Assembly: GCA_020284085.1 (NCBI GenBank)
Contig: JACEVL010000019.1
Coordinates: forward strand, 2,958,498 to 3,022,497
Source of the DNA: Aporrectodea caliginosa
Lineage: Eukaryota; Annelida; Clitellata; Crassiclitellata; Lumbricidae
Length of the DNA: 64,000 nucleotides
Direction: 5' to 3'
In this document: positions 1-10,654 of the stretch, piece after piece
How positions within the stretch are numbered: position 1 is the stretch's first letter
Layout: the number at the start of each line of letters is the position of its first letter
The notes under the pieces: model-generated
What the model was told of the DNA's origin: nothing
Database searches by the model: none
Seen by the model: only the letters and a program-made list of their open reading frames with translations
Program-made: the position numbers and the translations under genes

Positions 1-239
1 GTTCCATACATAATATGGCATTGGTTGCGACCTTTTAAGGGTGTTTAAGATGACTAGTCCGTAAGACAGAAAGGCAGAACAATGTCATGGTGGATGAACA
101 ACGTGGTAAAGGTATGTCTTAATTTGAGAGCGAAATGAGAAAAACGAATGAGCAGAACAAACAGATACAGAAAGAGAGTTACTGAGCAGAACGGACAAAC
201 ACATGCAGAGAGTTAAAAGAAACTTTATTATTTTCGCTC
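1..239 (+). repeat. Family-C repeat, left part
   Basis: Family-A-like end ACCTTTTAAGGGTGTTTAAG at 30, then GTCCGTAAGACAGAAAGGC, GAGAGCGAAATGAG and GAGCAGAACGGACAAAC, paralogous to 19860-20060. Confidence 0.7.
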
Positions 240-2334
240 TTAACCTTCGCAGGACGGAGAGGGGTAAATAATTACCCCAGGGGTGTTTGAATGCTGATTG
301 CGGAGCAACCGTTGGCAGTTATAATTTGACGTTCCATGTGTTTACAAGTTAATACCTCTGACATATTCTGACACCAAAGCCAGGAAATTGTCATGTTGGG
401 GGAAGAAGATTTTTGAGTTCAAAGTGTCCTGGGGTAAAAATTTACCCTCTTCGTCCTCGACGTCGTTAAATATTCGTTCATGGTAAATATGCATTTTTCA
501 AAAATATTTTTCATAAGTAACCTTTAATCAGAAATAAAGTACGGAATCTACCGTGGAATTCGATTTCAATAGTTGCAATAATTTTGGGAGTGCACTTACC
601 AAGATGGCGGCCAAGATGGCCGCCAAAACACAAAAATATGCATATTTCAGCTCATAGGTAGGCTACAATGACAAATGAACCCTCCACTTCCATATTTCCG
701 AGGTCAAGGAATCCATTTATCGTAGTGAGAAGAGTCTGTCAATACTAATTTTCAAGATGGCGGCCAAGATGTCCGCCAAACGCAGAAATATGCATATTTC
801 AGCTCATAGGTATGCTACAATGACAAATGAACCCTCCACTTTCATAGTTCCGTGGTCAAGGAATCCATTTATCGTAGTGAGAATAGTCTGTCAATACTAA
901 TTTCCAAGATGGCGGCCATCTTGGCCGCCAAACGCAGAAATATAGCATATTTCAGCTCATAGGTGCTACAATAACAAATGAACCCTCCACTTTCATAGTT
1001 CCGTGGTCAAGAAATCCATTTATCGTAGTGAGAATAGTCTGGCAATACCACTTTCCAAGATGGCGGCCATCCCTTAGAGGTAAATTAGTATTCTCACTAC
1101 GATAAATGGATTCATTGACCCCGGAACTATGAAAGTGGAGAGTTCATTTGTCATTGTAGCCTACATGTACCTCTGTTTTTAAATATGCATATTTCTGTGT
1201 TTTTGACGGCCATCTTGGCCGCCATCTTAGAAATTAGTATTGACAGACTATTCTCACTACGATAAATGGATTCCTTGACCTCGGAACTAAGAAATTGGAG
1301 GGTTCATTTGTCATTGTAGTCTACCTATGAGCGGAAATATGCATATTTCTGTGTTTTGGCGGCCATCTTGGCCGCCATCTTGAAAAGTGGTATTGACAGA
1401 CTACTCTCACTACGATAAATGGATTCCTTGACCTCGGAACTATGAAAGTGGACGGTTCATTTGATATTGTAGCTTACCTATGAGCTGAAGTATGCATATT
1501 CCTGAGTTTGGCTGCCATCTTGGCCGCCATCTTGGAAATCAGTATTGACAGACTATTCTCACTACGATAAACGGATTCATTGACCTCGGAACTAAGAAAT
1601 TGGAGGGTTCGTTTGTCATTGTAGTATACCTATGAGCTGAAATATGCATATTTCTGTGTTTGGCGGACATCTTGGCCGCCATCTTGGAAAGTGGTATTGA
1701 CAGACTATTCTCACTACGATAAATGGATTCCTTGACCTCGGAACTATGAAATTGGAGGGTTCATTTGTCATTGTAGCATACATATGAGCCGAAATATGCA
1801 TATTTTTGTGTTTGGCGGCCATCTTGGCCGCCATCTTGGAAAGTGGTATTAACGGACTATTCTCACTGCGATAAATGAATTCCTTGACCTCGGAACTATG
1901 AAATTGGAGGGTTCATTTGTCATTTTAGCTTACCTATGAGCGGAAATATGCATATTTCTGTGTTTTGGCGGCCATCTTGGCCGCCATCTTGGAAAGTGGT
2001 ATTGACAGACTACTCTCACTACGATAAATGGATTTCTTGACCTCGGAACTATGAAATTGGAGGGTTCATTTATAATTGTAACTTACCTATGAGCGGAAAT
2101 ATGCATATTTCTGTGTTTTGGCGGCCATCTTGGCCGCCATCTTGGAAAGTGGTATTGATAGACTATTCTCACCAGGATAGATCGATTCCTTGACCTTAGA
2201 ACTATTAGAATTGATACTTCATTTTTTATTGTACCTTACCTATGAGCTGAGATATTAAAAATTGCTTTGGGGTAAAAAATTACCCCTCTTCGTCCTCCGT
2301 GTATCGTAAAATGTCTTCGTCCTGCGAAGGTTAA
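240..2334. mobile_element. piggyBac-like element 1 (non-autonomous)
   Basis: TTAA at 240-243 and 2331-2334; inverted ends CCTTCGCAGGACG / CGTCCTGCGAAGG; subterminal GAGGGGTAA...TTACCCC in both ends. The flanks TTTTCGCTC and ACAACCCTCCATAAGC are joined through a single TTAA at 14711-14740 (TTTTCGCTCTTAAACTACCC). No transposase; the interior is a tandem array. Confidence 0.9.
597..2245. repeat. Inverted tandem array of ~152-bp units
   Basis: About four plus-oriented units (597-1077) followed by about seven inverted units (1077-2245). Each unit has AAGATGGCGGCC, its inverse GGCCGCCATCTT, ATATGCATATTTC, AATGAACCCTCCAC and TTATCGTAGTGAGAA. The change in orientation falls near 1077. Confidence 0.95.
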
Positions 2335-2442
2335 ACAACCCTCCATAAGCTTACATAGTGTTTCTGTACATTCTATAATTATTTTTGCATAATTATTATT
2401 TACTGTTTTATTATTATTAGCAGTTAATGCTATTAAAAACCT
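2335..2442 (+). repeat. Family-C repeat, right part
   Basis: CCCTCCATAAGCTTACATAG, TAATTATTTTTGCATAATTA, TTTTATTATTATTAGCAGTT, matching 14719-14815. Confidence 0.8.
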
Positions 2443-3134
2443 AGGACAATAACCCCCCGGACAATAACCCCCGGACAATAACCCCCGGACAATAACCCCG
2501 GACAATAACCCCTATGCTGATATATTAAGTATATAATTATACAAATAATGTATATTAATTATACAGTTTATATATTAATTTATTAGACATAATATTAGAG
2601 GACCATGCAACGTCAGAGTATGAAAGTAAATGTGTAAAAGAAAATGTTGTTTATTGTTAATTAGTTTATTGAACTTTAAAAGAAAGGTTGTGAGCTATTC
2701 CATGTAGTCAAGACCATTGCGCTCATTGTAGTTGCTAATGACGGCCAGAATCCTTGCATTGGAGTCAGCATAGCCTACTACTTCCTTGGAGGTTGTGATG
2801 GGTGACCAGAAAGAAATTGGCTGCAGTGAATTTGTTGTAGGCCCTAATGCTTGTTTTATTTTCTGCTTTACGTATACATAACCTTCAAAACTACAGGTAA
2901 GTAAAAAAAAATGTGTTACTTACATGTAGTTTTGAAGGTTATGTGTCTAATTGTCTAATAATTGGTTTTTGATGTAGGGTTAAGTCTTTCGTGTTTACTC
3001 TAGTTTTGGATGTTTGGTCAATCTTTCATGTCTACTCTTGACTGTATTTACTGCATTGGTATGGGGTTATTGTCCGAGGGGTGATTTTCCAGGGGGTTAT
3101 CATCGGGGGTTATTGTCCGGGGGATTATTGTCCT
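2443..3134. mobile_element. Inverted-repeat element with iterated GGACAATAACCCCC ends
   Basis: The left end carries five tandem GGACAATAACCCC units and the right end four or five in inverse orientation (GGGGGTTATTGTCC). Interior without ORF, with a hairpin at 2876-2944. It interrupts family-C sequence that is continuous at 14800. Confidence 0.75.
2876..2944. repeat. Hairpin
   Basis: CATAACCTTCAAAACTACA and its inverse TGTAGTTTTGAAGGTTATG, with GTAAGTAA / TTACTTAC inside; about 27 paired bases. Confidence 0.9.
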
Positions 3135-3282
3135 GTTACCAACCCAGAGAGTACGACTTCGAGCCTCCACTGAATTGGTCAATATGTAGGAAACTTGAGC
3201 AAGTCTTTTACTCACTGTTGCTCAGCGCTCATCTGAACTTTGGAAGCAGGGAAATATGACATAATATCAAATTCAGTTGTAA

Positions 3283-3339
3283 AATCATCATCATCATCAG
3301 CCATCATCATTATCGTCATCACCATCATCATCATTATCG

Positions 3340-3436
<97 letters not shown>

Positions 3437-3630
3437 TATCATTATCATCATCATCATCACCACCACCACCACCACCACCACCACCACCACCACCACCACC
3501 ACCACCACCACCACCACCACCACCACCACCACCACCACCACCACCATCCCCCACCACCACCACCACCACCACCACCACCACCACCACCACACCACCACCG
3601 CCACCATCATCAGCATCATCATCCTCATCC
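3283..3630 (+). repeat. (ATC)n(ACC)n microsatellite
   Basis: About 350 bp; ATC units pass into ACC units near 3458. The several overlapping homopolymer-like frames on both strands are not genes. Confidence 0.97.
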
Positions 3631-3639
3631 TCATCACCA

Positions 3640-4439
3640 CCACGTTTGCGACATTTCTACCTCAGTCTCCACTTTCCAAGACAAAGACTTTCAACTCCAA
3701 AATGAACTCCCACCTTTTCAAGAATTCCTACCATAATCCGTCCAGTCTTCCGCCTTCGAAGCTTTCTCGTCCTCATCGAAACCCGCCTTAGCAGCTGCTC
3801 TCTGGTTTCTCTCTCTGGTCTCTCTGGCAACCGGACTCGGACCTCCACTGGACATCGATCTCTGGACAACCCCTCTGGTATGACGCAGCGCTCGTGAATA
3901 AACTGGTGCCCTGCGCTTGGTATTAGAGGAACGCTTAAGAATTTTGAGTTTACGATTACGATTACGATTTAAGATTGTCCTGCAGTGACTGTAATGGCCT
4001 TTGACGACTAACCAGTTGTTTAATTACTTAATGGTTACTATGATACCGTGTCATAACACAGATGATTAGCATCGCCCTCCTCTTTCTTCAGGCTTGGGAC
4101 TGGTACTACTCGAGTACAAGCAGTGACCGATTTAAAACGGAGTTGGGATTACTGTACTAAACAAAGCCGCGCAAAGTTGGAAGACAGCGGCCGAACAGAT
4201 GTGTTGTTTATATAGCGTTGCGAGCAAACTAATTACAGGTGTCACGCTTGGTGGATGATCAGTTAGTCATGGATTCGACTGTCGTCAAGATGCATAATTT
4301 GGTATCGGCAGCAAACCGCTTATCCTGTGATGCACTGGTCACCTCGTGTCTAGGACTCTGGCAGACGTCATAGAACAGGAATTCGTAACTTGAGGCTTTA
4401 ATATTCGTAAATATTCGTGAATATTATCGTCATCATCAT
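3640..4439. repeat. Retroposon tail and family-A core
   Basis: A (TTACGA)n tail lies at 3950-3972, as in other LINE ends here; the preceding 300 bp have no identifiable frame. Plus-strand core at 4033-4140 (ACCGTGTCATAACACAGATG, GGCTTGGGACTGGTACTACT). Confidence 0.5.
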
Positions 4440-4561
4440 GATTCACCATAGCCCAGTCCCGTACCTTTGCCTGCATTGGCCCTTCGCTTTGGAATCAACT
4501 TCCCCCTATGTTCGCACCACCATACAGTATCAGTTCAATATAATCAGATGACCCTCTTGAA
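4440..4561 (+). mobile_element. L2/CR1-like LINE 3' fragment
   Basis: One frame reads QSRTFACIGPSLWNQLPPMF, the conserved C-terminal motif; short, broken on both sides. Confidence 0.65.
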
Positions 4562-4784
4562 TAATGACTGGTTAGAGCGCTCGCCTTTTAACGCAGAGAG
4601 CACGGGTTCGAGCCTCCACTGAAACCACTGTATGAAGATCGCCATCACGCACGCTTCACGCACACGCACACACACACACACAGCGCCAGCGACGATGATA
4701 TTCTTTCTGATAGTAATGTGTGCACTTCTGAACTGTGTAAAAAGAAGAAGAGCAGTCCCTTAAGCCCTGTGAAATTAAGTCCCT
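4562..4784 (+). mobile_element. tRNA-like SINE fragment
   Basis: GGTTAGAGCGCTCGCCTTTT (A box) and GCACGGGTTCGAGCCTCCAC (B box). Related heads at 20106 and, degenerate, at 3140. Confidence 0.55.
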
Positions 4785-5055
4785 GAGGCAACCATGGGTA
4801 TAAAGTATTGGTGACTTCATTTTCTTGGCCTCGGCTTATGCGGGCGGGTGACCAGTCTTTTCACTCGCCGTCTCTTATTCCCACCGACAACGTACGGTCA
4901 GTGAACTCATAACAGTTGAGTTGGCTAGGGGCGAAGATTTAGTAGGAATCTCGAACCAAATTTCTGCTCTGCATGGCGCGGATTTGAACCACCGACCTCT
5001 CAAGTGACAGTACAGTAGACCCTATGCTTGGACTGGGACAAAAAGACTTCATAGT
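4785..5055 (-). mobile_element. tRNA-derived SINE (family 4)
   Basis: Same body as 62755-63075: GACTTCATTTTCTTGGCCTC and CACTCGCCGTCTC on the plus strand; B-box region GATTTGAACCACCGACCTCT on the minus strand corresponds to the tRNA-like head. More diverged than the other copy. Confidence 0.6.
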
Positions 5056-5545
5056 GGTAATATCCAAACTAAAACCACGACACTCTACAAACGCAGTGAT
5101 ATAGTTTGCGGATGACAGCTACATCCCAATTCCATCCACAAATAGCCAATTGATAACGTCTTAACCCTAGGGCTACCAAGCTTTTTTGTGACACTGGCTA
5201 CCAAGGGGGGTTGTGGTTACCACACCCCCCTGGATTTCGTGCTTGGTTTCATATATCATAACCTGTAATATAGCAGTGGATTCAGCATTCATTTATGCAC
5301 AGAATGGTATATTTAGTTGTACATTATGTGAATGCACCTCGAAATTACATCACTTTTAACAACGGAACCCATTAATTAGCAATATTTTATATTATTGCGT
5401 ACATTTTGTACTTTCTGGATAAACAAATATAAGATTATGTGTGTTTTGAAACTAATCTATGTATAAAAGATACACACAATCATCCCTACACATGTTTATA
5501 TAGTATAAATGTACATCCATACATATATATCCATACATATATATA

Positions 5546-6841
5546 CGAGGGTTGATCAATAAGTAATGAGAAAAACATATTAGACAGCTTTTTTGCAGAA
5601 TTTTTTATTTTTATTTACTAGCTTACTTATTTAGCAGAGTTTTTATTTTTAAATTGTCACGTGGGCCATTACTGTGGTTGCTAGGCAACTGCCGGAAGCC
5701 GTCTGCCCAGCGGCTGTTGTAAATAATGGATAAAAACGAGAAACGTGCGGTTATTAAATATTTGCATTTAAAAGGATTGACTCAAAATGAGATTGCAACG
5801 GACATGAAGAAGGTTTTAAGGGACAATGCCCCTTCACAGGCTACAGTCTATCGGTGGGTAGCTGAATTTAATCGCAGTAGGCAATCAACTGAAGACGAGC
5901 ACCGTTCTGGCCGCCCTATTGAGACCTGTACCAACGAAAACGTTCAATTCGTCCAGGATCTGATACAGAAAGATCGGCGGGTTAATATTAGAAATGTAGC
6001 AGATTGTTTGAAGTTGTCGTACGGCACAACCCAGCATATTATTACAGACATTTTGGGGTACAACAAGGTCTGTGCTCGATGGGTTCCACGAATGTTAACA
6101 CATGAAAACAAGGAAGTCCGACTAACAACTTCTCGTGAAAATCTCGACCTTTTTAGAGAAGACCAGGCAAAGTTTCTACGCAGATATGTCACTATGGATG
6201 AGACTTGGGCTCACCACTTTGATCCCGAGACAAAACTGCAGAGTATGGAGTGGAAGCACGTCGATTCCCCGACACCGGTCAAATTCCGCAAAATTGCATC
6301 AGCGGGTAAAGTTATGGCATCCGTATTTTGGGACAGTGAAGGTATTTTGATGATTGACTACTTGGAGCGTGGAAAGACTATCACGGGTGTCTACTATGCA
6401 TAGTTAATCCGAAAACTTCGCGTGGCTATTAAGGAAAAACGTCGAGGGAAGTTGCGTCAAGGTATCGTGTTTCATCAGGACAATGCTCCAGCTCACACCT
6501 CGTCTGTTGCAATGACTGCAATTCGCGAGTGCGGCTTCGAACTGCTACAACACCCACCCTATTCTCCAGACCTGGCACCGTCTGACTTCCATCTGTTTCG
6601 TTATCTGAAAGATTCGCTTCGCGGACAGAAATTTGACACTGATGAAAGTTTTATCCATGCCATAAATGACTGGTTTCAGGAGCTAGATAAAACTTTCTTC
6701 CTGGAGGGTGTAAAAGCACTTGAACATCGCTGGGAAAAATGTGTTGAGCTTCAGGGAGATTATGTTGAAAAACTATAAAACAATTTTGGTCCAGATTTGC
6801 TGTCTAATATATTTTTCTCATTACTTATTGATCAACCCTCG
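5546..6841 (+). mobile_element. mariner (DD34D), nearly complete
   Basis: 30-bp perfect inverted ends beginning CGAGGGTTGATCAATAAGTA, flanked by TA at 5544-5545 and 6842-6843, inserted in a CATATATATC repeat. Contains one transposase gene spanning nearly the whole interior. The perfect ends point to a recent insertion. Confidence 0.96.
5726..6778 (+). pseudogene. mariner transposase with a single premature stop
   Basis: The 350-codon frame starts MDKNEKRAVIKYLHLKGLTQ. Residues 1-110 are the paired helix-turn-helix DNA-binding part with EDEHRSGRP. The catalytic domain shows TMDETWAHHF (first Asp), FHQDNAPAHT (second Asp) and YSPDLAPSDF (third Asp), with 34 residues between the second and third: DD34D. 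It ends WEKCVELQGDYVEKL, a normal mariner C-terminus, so length and both termini are right. The only visible defect is an in-frame TAG at 6401-6403 between VYYA and LIRKLR, which cuts the product to 225 residues and removes two catalytic Asp. No frameshift. Non-functional unless the stop is read through, but the DNA could be mobilised in trans. Confidence 0.95.
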
Positions 6842-7452
6842 TATATCCATACATATATATATATATATATCGGTTTACGTTGTAATGCTGTATTCAGCCA
6901 TTTTCACACGGATTACGCATATTATTATTTATTTTGATCACTTCCGGTATTCAAAAGACAAAGATGTAGGTACGCAAATGAAGCCCTACATTCCCTCTAA
7001 AGAATGGTATCTTTGTTTCTCTTCCAGGAAGACAAATGACTACGCTACAGACACAAAACTAAGGGGAAATTCAGCCATTTTTCACGCATATTACGCGTAT
7101 AATTATTTATTTTGATCTCTTCCGGTTTTCATAAGACAAAGATGTAGGTATGCAAATGAAGCCCTGCATTCCCTCTAAAGCATGGTATAATTATTTCTCT
7201 TCTAGGAAGAATAGTCAATAAGCTATAGTCGAAAACTAAGGGGGTGGTATCCACCCCCCTGGTGCCTCGGGTATATCAGGTATAACTTTTGAATGGCGTG
7301 GGCTACCACCATGATGTCTACCTCAAAATGTGCGCCAATGAATCTGCTACAGCTACCTAAAATGCAAAAATTATATTCCATATGGAAATAAAATTATGCA
7401 TAAAAACGTAGGGGGTGGCAACCACCCACCCCCTTGGTAGCCCGAGGGTTAA

Positions 7453-7697
7453 ATCGAACATGTCACTGCATGGGTTGATTCTTGCGATTTTAAAACTGAA
7501 TCATTCTAGGATCCAGGAAATGATGGGCCAAAGAAAGAAAGAGCTGGGAGATGATCTCCCAAAGTTACACCGCGTCTCACTCGGGTAAGGCACAAAAGGA
7601 GGCGTTACAATGTAGTTAGACCATTTTAATTTTCAAAACGATACTCGTCAAATTGCAATTGTAAGCACTGATAACGATGACTACTATTATTATATAA
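7453..7697. other. No feature identified
   Basis: Short spacer between the piggyBac-like element and the Helitron pair; no terminus or coding signal. Confidence 0.3.
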
Positions 7698-8184
7698 CTA
7701 GATGTTTGCCCGTCCTAAGACGGTTAAAAACAATTTTAAAATGTGAAGAGATGCGTCTTCTCGTGCTATGATTGACATAAGTCTTCTCCCTCTCCCTCCC
7801 TACCTCCCTCCCTCCGTCCGTCCCTCCGTCCGTCGCTCCCTCCCACTCTCCCTCCCCTTCCACTTTCCCTCCCTCTCTCCCTCCCTCCCTCCCTCCCCCC
7901 GTACTTCTCTGCCGTCCGTCCCGGCCGTCCATACCTCCTTCCCTCCCTCCGTCCGTCTGTCCCTCCACCACGTCTCTCCCGGCGATCGTGTGTCTTGGCT
8001 TCCCTGTCCCTCCCTCCCTCCGTCCCTCCTCTCTCCCTTCCAAATGTCGTGTTGCATTATCTCGCGTTGCTATGACAACTTCTGTATTCGGTTATTGCGA
8101 TGACGTGGAATGACGTAAGCGTTACAGGCTTCAGATGGAAGACGCACGGAGATTTCTGTTCGTTTATATTAATAATATAATAGA
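7698..8184 (-). mobile_element. Helitron-like element, minus-oriented half of an inverted pair
   Basis: On the minus strand TCTATTATATTATTAATATA then ACGAACAGAAATCTCCG near the start; AGAAGACTTATGTCAATCAT, AGACGCATCTCTTCAC and CCGTCTTAGGACGGG-CAAACAT-CTAG|T at the end. The last ~100 bp are nearly the same as in the 45645 element. The GGGAGG tract is on the minus strand (7776-8042). Confidence 0.78.
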
Positions 8185-8799
8185 GCAGAAATCTCTCTGC
8201 ACATGCATGGCGTTACGCTGTTTCGCAAGAGTTACTATAGTCTAGCCGAAGGTCTTTGTGTGACGTCACAATAATATTGTGACGTCACACAAAGACCTTC
8301 GGCTTGACCGTTGTCATAGCAACACAATATATTTCTCAACAACGTACGGAGCATAGCTATTATACAGGCGTTCATGGACGGACGGTTGGAGGTAGGGAGG
8401 AAGAGATGGAGGGCCAGAAGAGGGAGTGGGAGTTGGAGGGGAATGAGGAGAGGAGGAGGGAAAGGAGGAACGGAAGGGGAGTGGGAGGTGGAGGGGAATG
8501 GGGAGAGGGGTGGGAAGGGGCAGGGCAGGGGAGTGTGAGTAGAGAAGAAAGGAAGGTGATTAAGAGGGAAAAGGAAGGGCAGTATGAGGGGTAGAGAAGG
8601 GGTGGGAGGGGTAGAATAGGGGTAGGGGATGGGAGGGAAAAACAGGAATGGGAGGTTATGGAACCGGAAGGGGAGAAGGCGGGGATAGTGGTGGGAGTGA
8701 AAGTGGAGGGGAAAGTAGAGCAAGGGAAAGGAAAGTGGAGAAAAGAGGGGAGCGCTAAGCACGGTAAACTTCACCGTCTTAGGACGGGCAAACATCTAG
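8165..8799 (+). mobile_element. Helitron-like element, plus-oriented half of an inverted pair
   Basis: 5' region AATATAATAGAGCAGAAATC-TCTCTGCAC parallels the 45645 Helitron, TTACGCTGTTTCGC follows, a purine minisatellite fills 8385-8760, and the 3' end is CCGTCTTAGGACGGG ... CTAG|T. The first ~20 bp are shared with the minus-oriented half. Confidence 0.78.
8244..8304. repeat. 61-bp perfect hairpin with two TGACGTCA sites
   Basis: 29-bp arms beginning AGCCGAAGGTCTTTGTGTGA, loop AAT. Each arm holds one TGACGTCA. Confidence 0.95.
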
Positions 8800-8875
8800 T
8801 TATTTATAATTATATCAGTGTTATGTTACTTGATGTCGACTTCCCTGCAGAGTCTTGGTAACGTACCGTGCAGTT

Positions 8876-9315
8876 TACGCGGTTGATGTATATACTTCAT
8901 ATGTAGGAATGTTTTAAAGGTGTTTAAGTCAAGCACTGTGATATATTCAATGTAGCACTCAAATGCGCTTCAACTGTTCTATTAATGTGACTGTTCACTC
9001 TTCTATTAATGTTATGTTCTGTTCTATTAGTAAATACCTATGTACTGAATGTAAACGTAAGCTCACTTAAATATGTCTGTCTGCCTAACAGTGTCTTATT
9101 GTCCGTCTCGCTAGATGTCTGCGTCGCTGACATTCTGCAAGAAAACACCGCAAGGGTAGTTCTGCAATTATTGCGATAAGGTTGGTTGGTTGGTTGGTTA
9201 GTTTTTGTGCAACAACACTGTGTTATAAAAACGATGGATAGCGCCGCCATCTGCTTTATTCTGGCTTCGGACTGCACTGCCAGAGAAAGGACAGTGCAGT
9301 TCTTGATTTAGGTAT
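8876..9315 (+). mobile_element. Family-A element, 5' part
   Basis: GGTTGATGTATATACTTCAT, ATGTTTTAAAGGTGTTTAAG (8909), core 9200-9300. Right end missing. Confidence 0.75.
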
Positions 9316-9709
9316 GGCCAAGGAAAGTCATCAATGTTTAGACAGTCATGTGTACAATTCTGAACTTTCTAAGAAGGGCATATTAAATACGACTAGGCCC
9401 TAATCATTTTTTATGACAGAGCGTCGTAAACAGCAATGACACCTAACATCATGATATTCTTATTTTCAAACCGGTAGGCCTATTCGGCAAATTCCAATTC
9501 CAATTCCAATTATGGCACAGATTACGGTTTAAGACTCATAAATTTGATAGAAAGTTATTTCCAAGACATATTTAATCATTTAATGGTTTACTAAATATAA
9601 ATGGTCTCTATGCCGAGAAACCCCGCTGTCGGAAAACATTTTGCAATGATTTTGATCGAGTCTTACATTTTAAATGTATTTTCACCATTCAAAATTTTGC
9701 AGTTAGACC
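9316..9709. repeat. Repeat paralogous to 20360-20800
   Basis: TTCTGAACTTTCTAAGAAGG, GCTGTCGGAAAACATTTTGC, ATCGAGTCTTACATTTTAAA. Host of the hAT insertion. Confidence 0.6.
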
Positions 9710-10612
9710 CAGACTTGTATACGAGACATAAAACTCGAGACCGAGACCGAGACAGTAGGGTCCGAGACCGAGATCGACACCGAGACAGTAGTGTCCGAGA
9801 CCGAGACCGAGACGAGACACCAAGTGCGAGACAGTTCGAGACAGTTCAAAACGAGTGAAATGCACATTGGACCCAAGTCCCGAAACAATTTTTCTCAACT
9901 TTTGAAGTCTAATACAAGGGTCAAGTCACTGAAATCAGCCGATCACCTGAATTGTATAAACTATAAAGAAATTAAATATTTCAGCCATTCTGAAATCTTC
10001 TAAATGATTATAAAATTTAAACCACCAAAATTCCATATAGGCCCTAGGCCTATAAGCGATTTAGCGACATAAGTGACATCACTCACCTTGAGAAACTAGA
10101 TGTTCCAAGCGTTTCGCAAATGTTGGCTTTACACAAACGAAGAACGGCATGCCATTTACATTGTTTTTCATTGATTCCAAACTGCGTGAATGCAAATTTC
10201 ACTATGTCAGGTTCTTTATGAGACATTTTAAGATATTTGGAAATTTTTGACTGAAAGTGCCAACTTAAGACTGCTTTTTCAATACACTTAAATCTTAATA
10301 CCAGAAACCCCGCTTTTTTAAACTTTCTGTCTGTTTGGCACTTCCGATTAACTAGTTATCTGTTTGGCACAAGACAATTTTATAGCGCAATACTGTACTA
10401 AGTTCCGAATAAAATACAGTTTGTACGAGAACTTTGGAGACCGCTTCTACAAGAGAACAAGACTTTCGCTTCGAGACAGTTTCCAAAAAGTCAAGAAATG
10501 ATCTCGAGACCGAGACCGAGACAGTGGGGTCCGAGACCGAGACCGGGACATCAATAAACCTGTCTCGAGACGTCTCGAGACCGAGACAGTGTCTCGAGAC
10601 AATCCAACTCTG
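9710..10612. mobile_element. hAT-type element with CGAGACCGAGAC repeats
   Basis: Ends CAGACTTGTAT / ATCCAACTCTG with the 8-bp duplication GTTAGACC at 9702-9709 and 10613-10620. Both subterminal regions carry CGAGACCGAGACCGAGACAG-type iterations. No transposase. Confidence 0.85.
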
Positions 10613-10654
10613 GTTAGACCCCCCGACGACGACTATATAATTTTAGCGCTAAGT

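Larger units (their letters stand above)
5161..7452. mobile_element. piggyBac-like element 2 (non-autonomous), split by mariner
   Basis: TTAA at 5161-5164 and 7449-7452; inverted ends CCCTAGGGCTACCAAG / CTTGGTAGCCCGAGGG. GGGGGTGG blocks lie near both ends. About 1 kb once the mariner is removed. 6890-7235 holds two ~180-bp tandem units (AAAGACAAAGATGTAGGTAC, AATGAAGCCCTACATTCCCT). No piggyBac transposase. Confidence 0.85.

Noticed and set aside
597..2245. CRISPR-like or satellite array
   Set aside because: Units are ~152 bp without unique spacers, they invert midway, and the genome is eukaryotic; they lie within a transposon.
3212..3791. Long open frames of Ile, Thr, Met, Val or Asp/Gly runs
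   Set aside because: They are translations of the (ATC)n(ACC)n microsatellite in several frames and both strands, with no domain outside the repeat.
7698..8799. Single DNA transposon with ~29-bp terminal inverted repeats
   Set aside because: Both ends are Helitron 3' ends followed by T, no duplication was found, and the 45645-46484 copy shows one such end with a Helitron 5' end.
7690..8861. Open frames rich in Pro/Ser/Leu or Gly/Arg/Glu
   Set aside because: They follow the CCCTCC/GGGAGG tracts inside the Helitron-like pair; the same pattern appears at 45759-46480 and is not coding.
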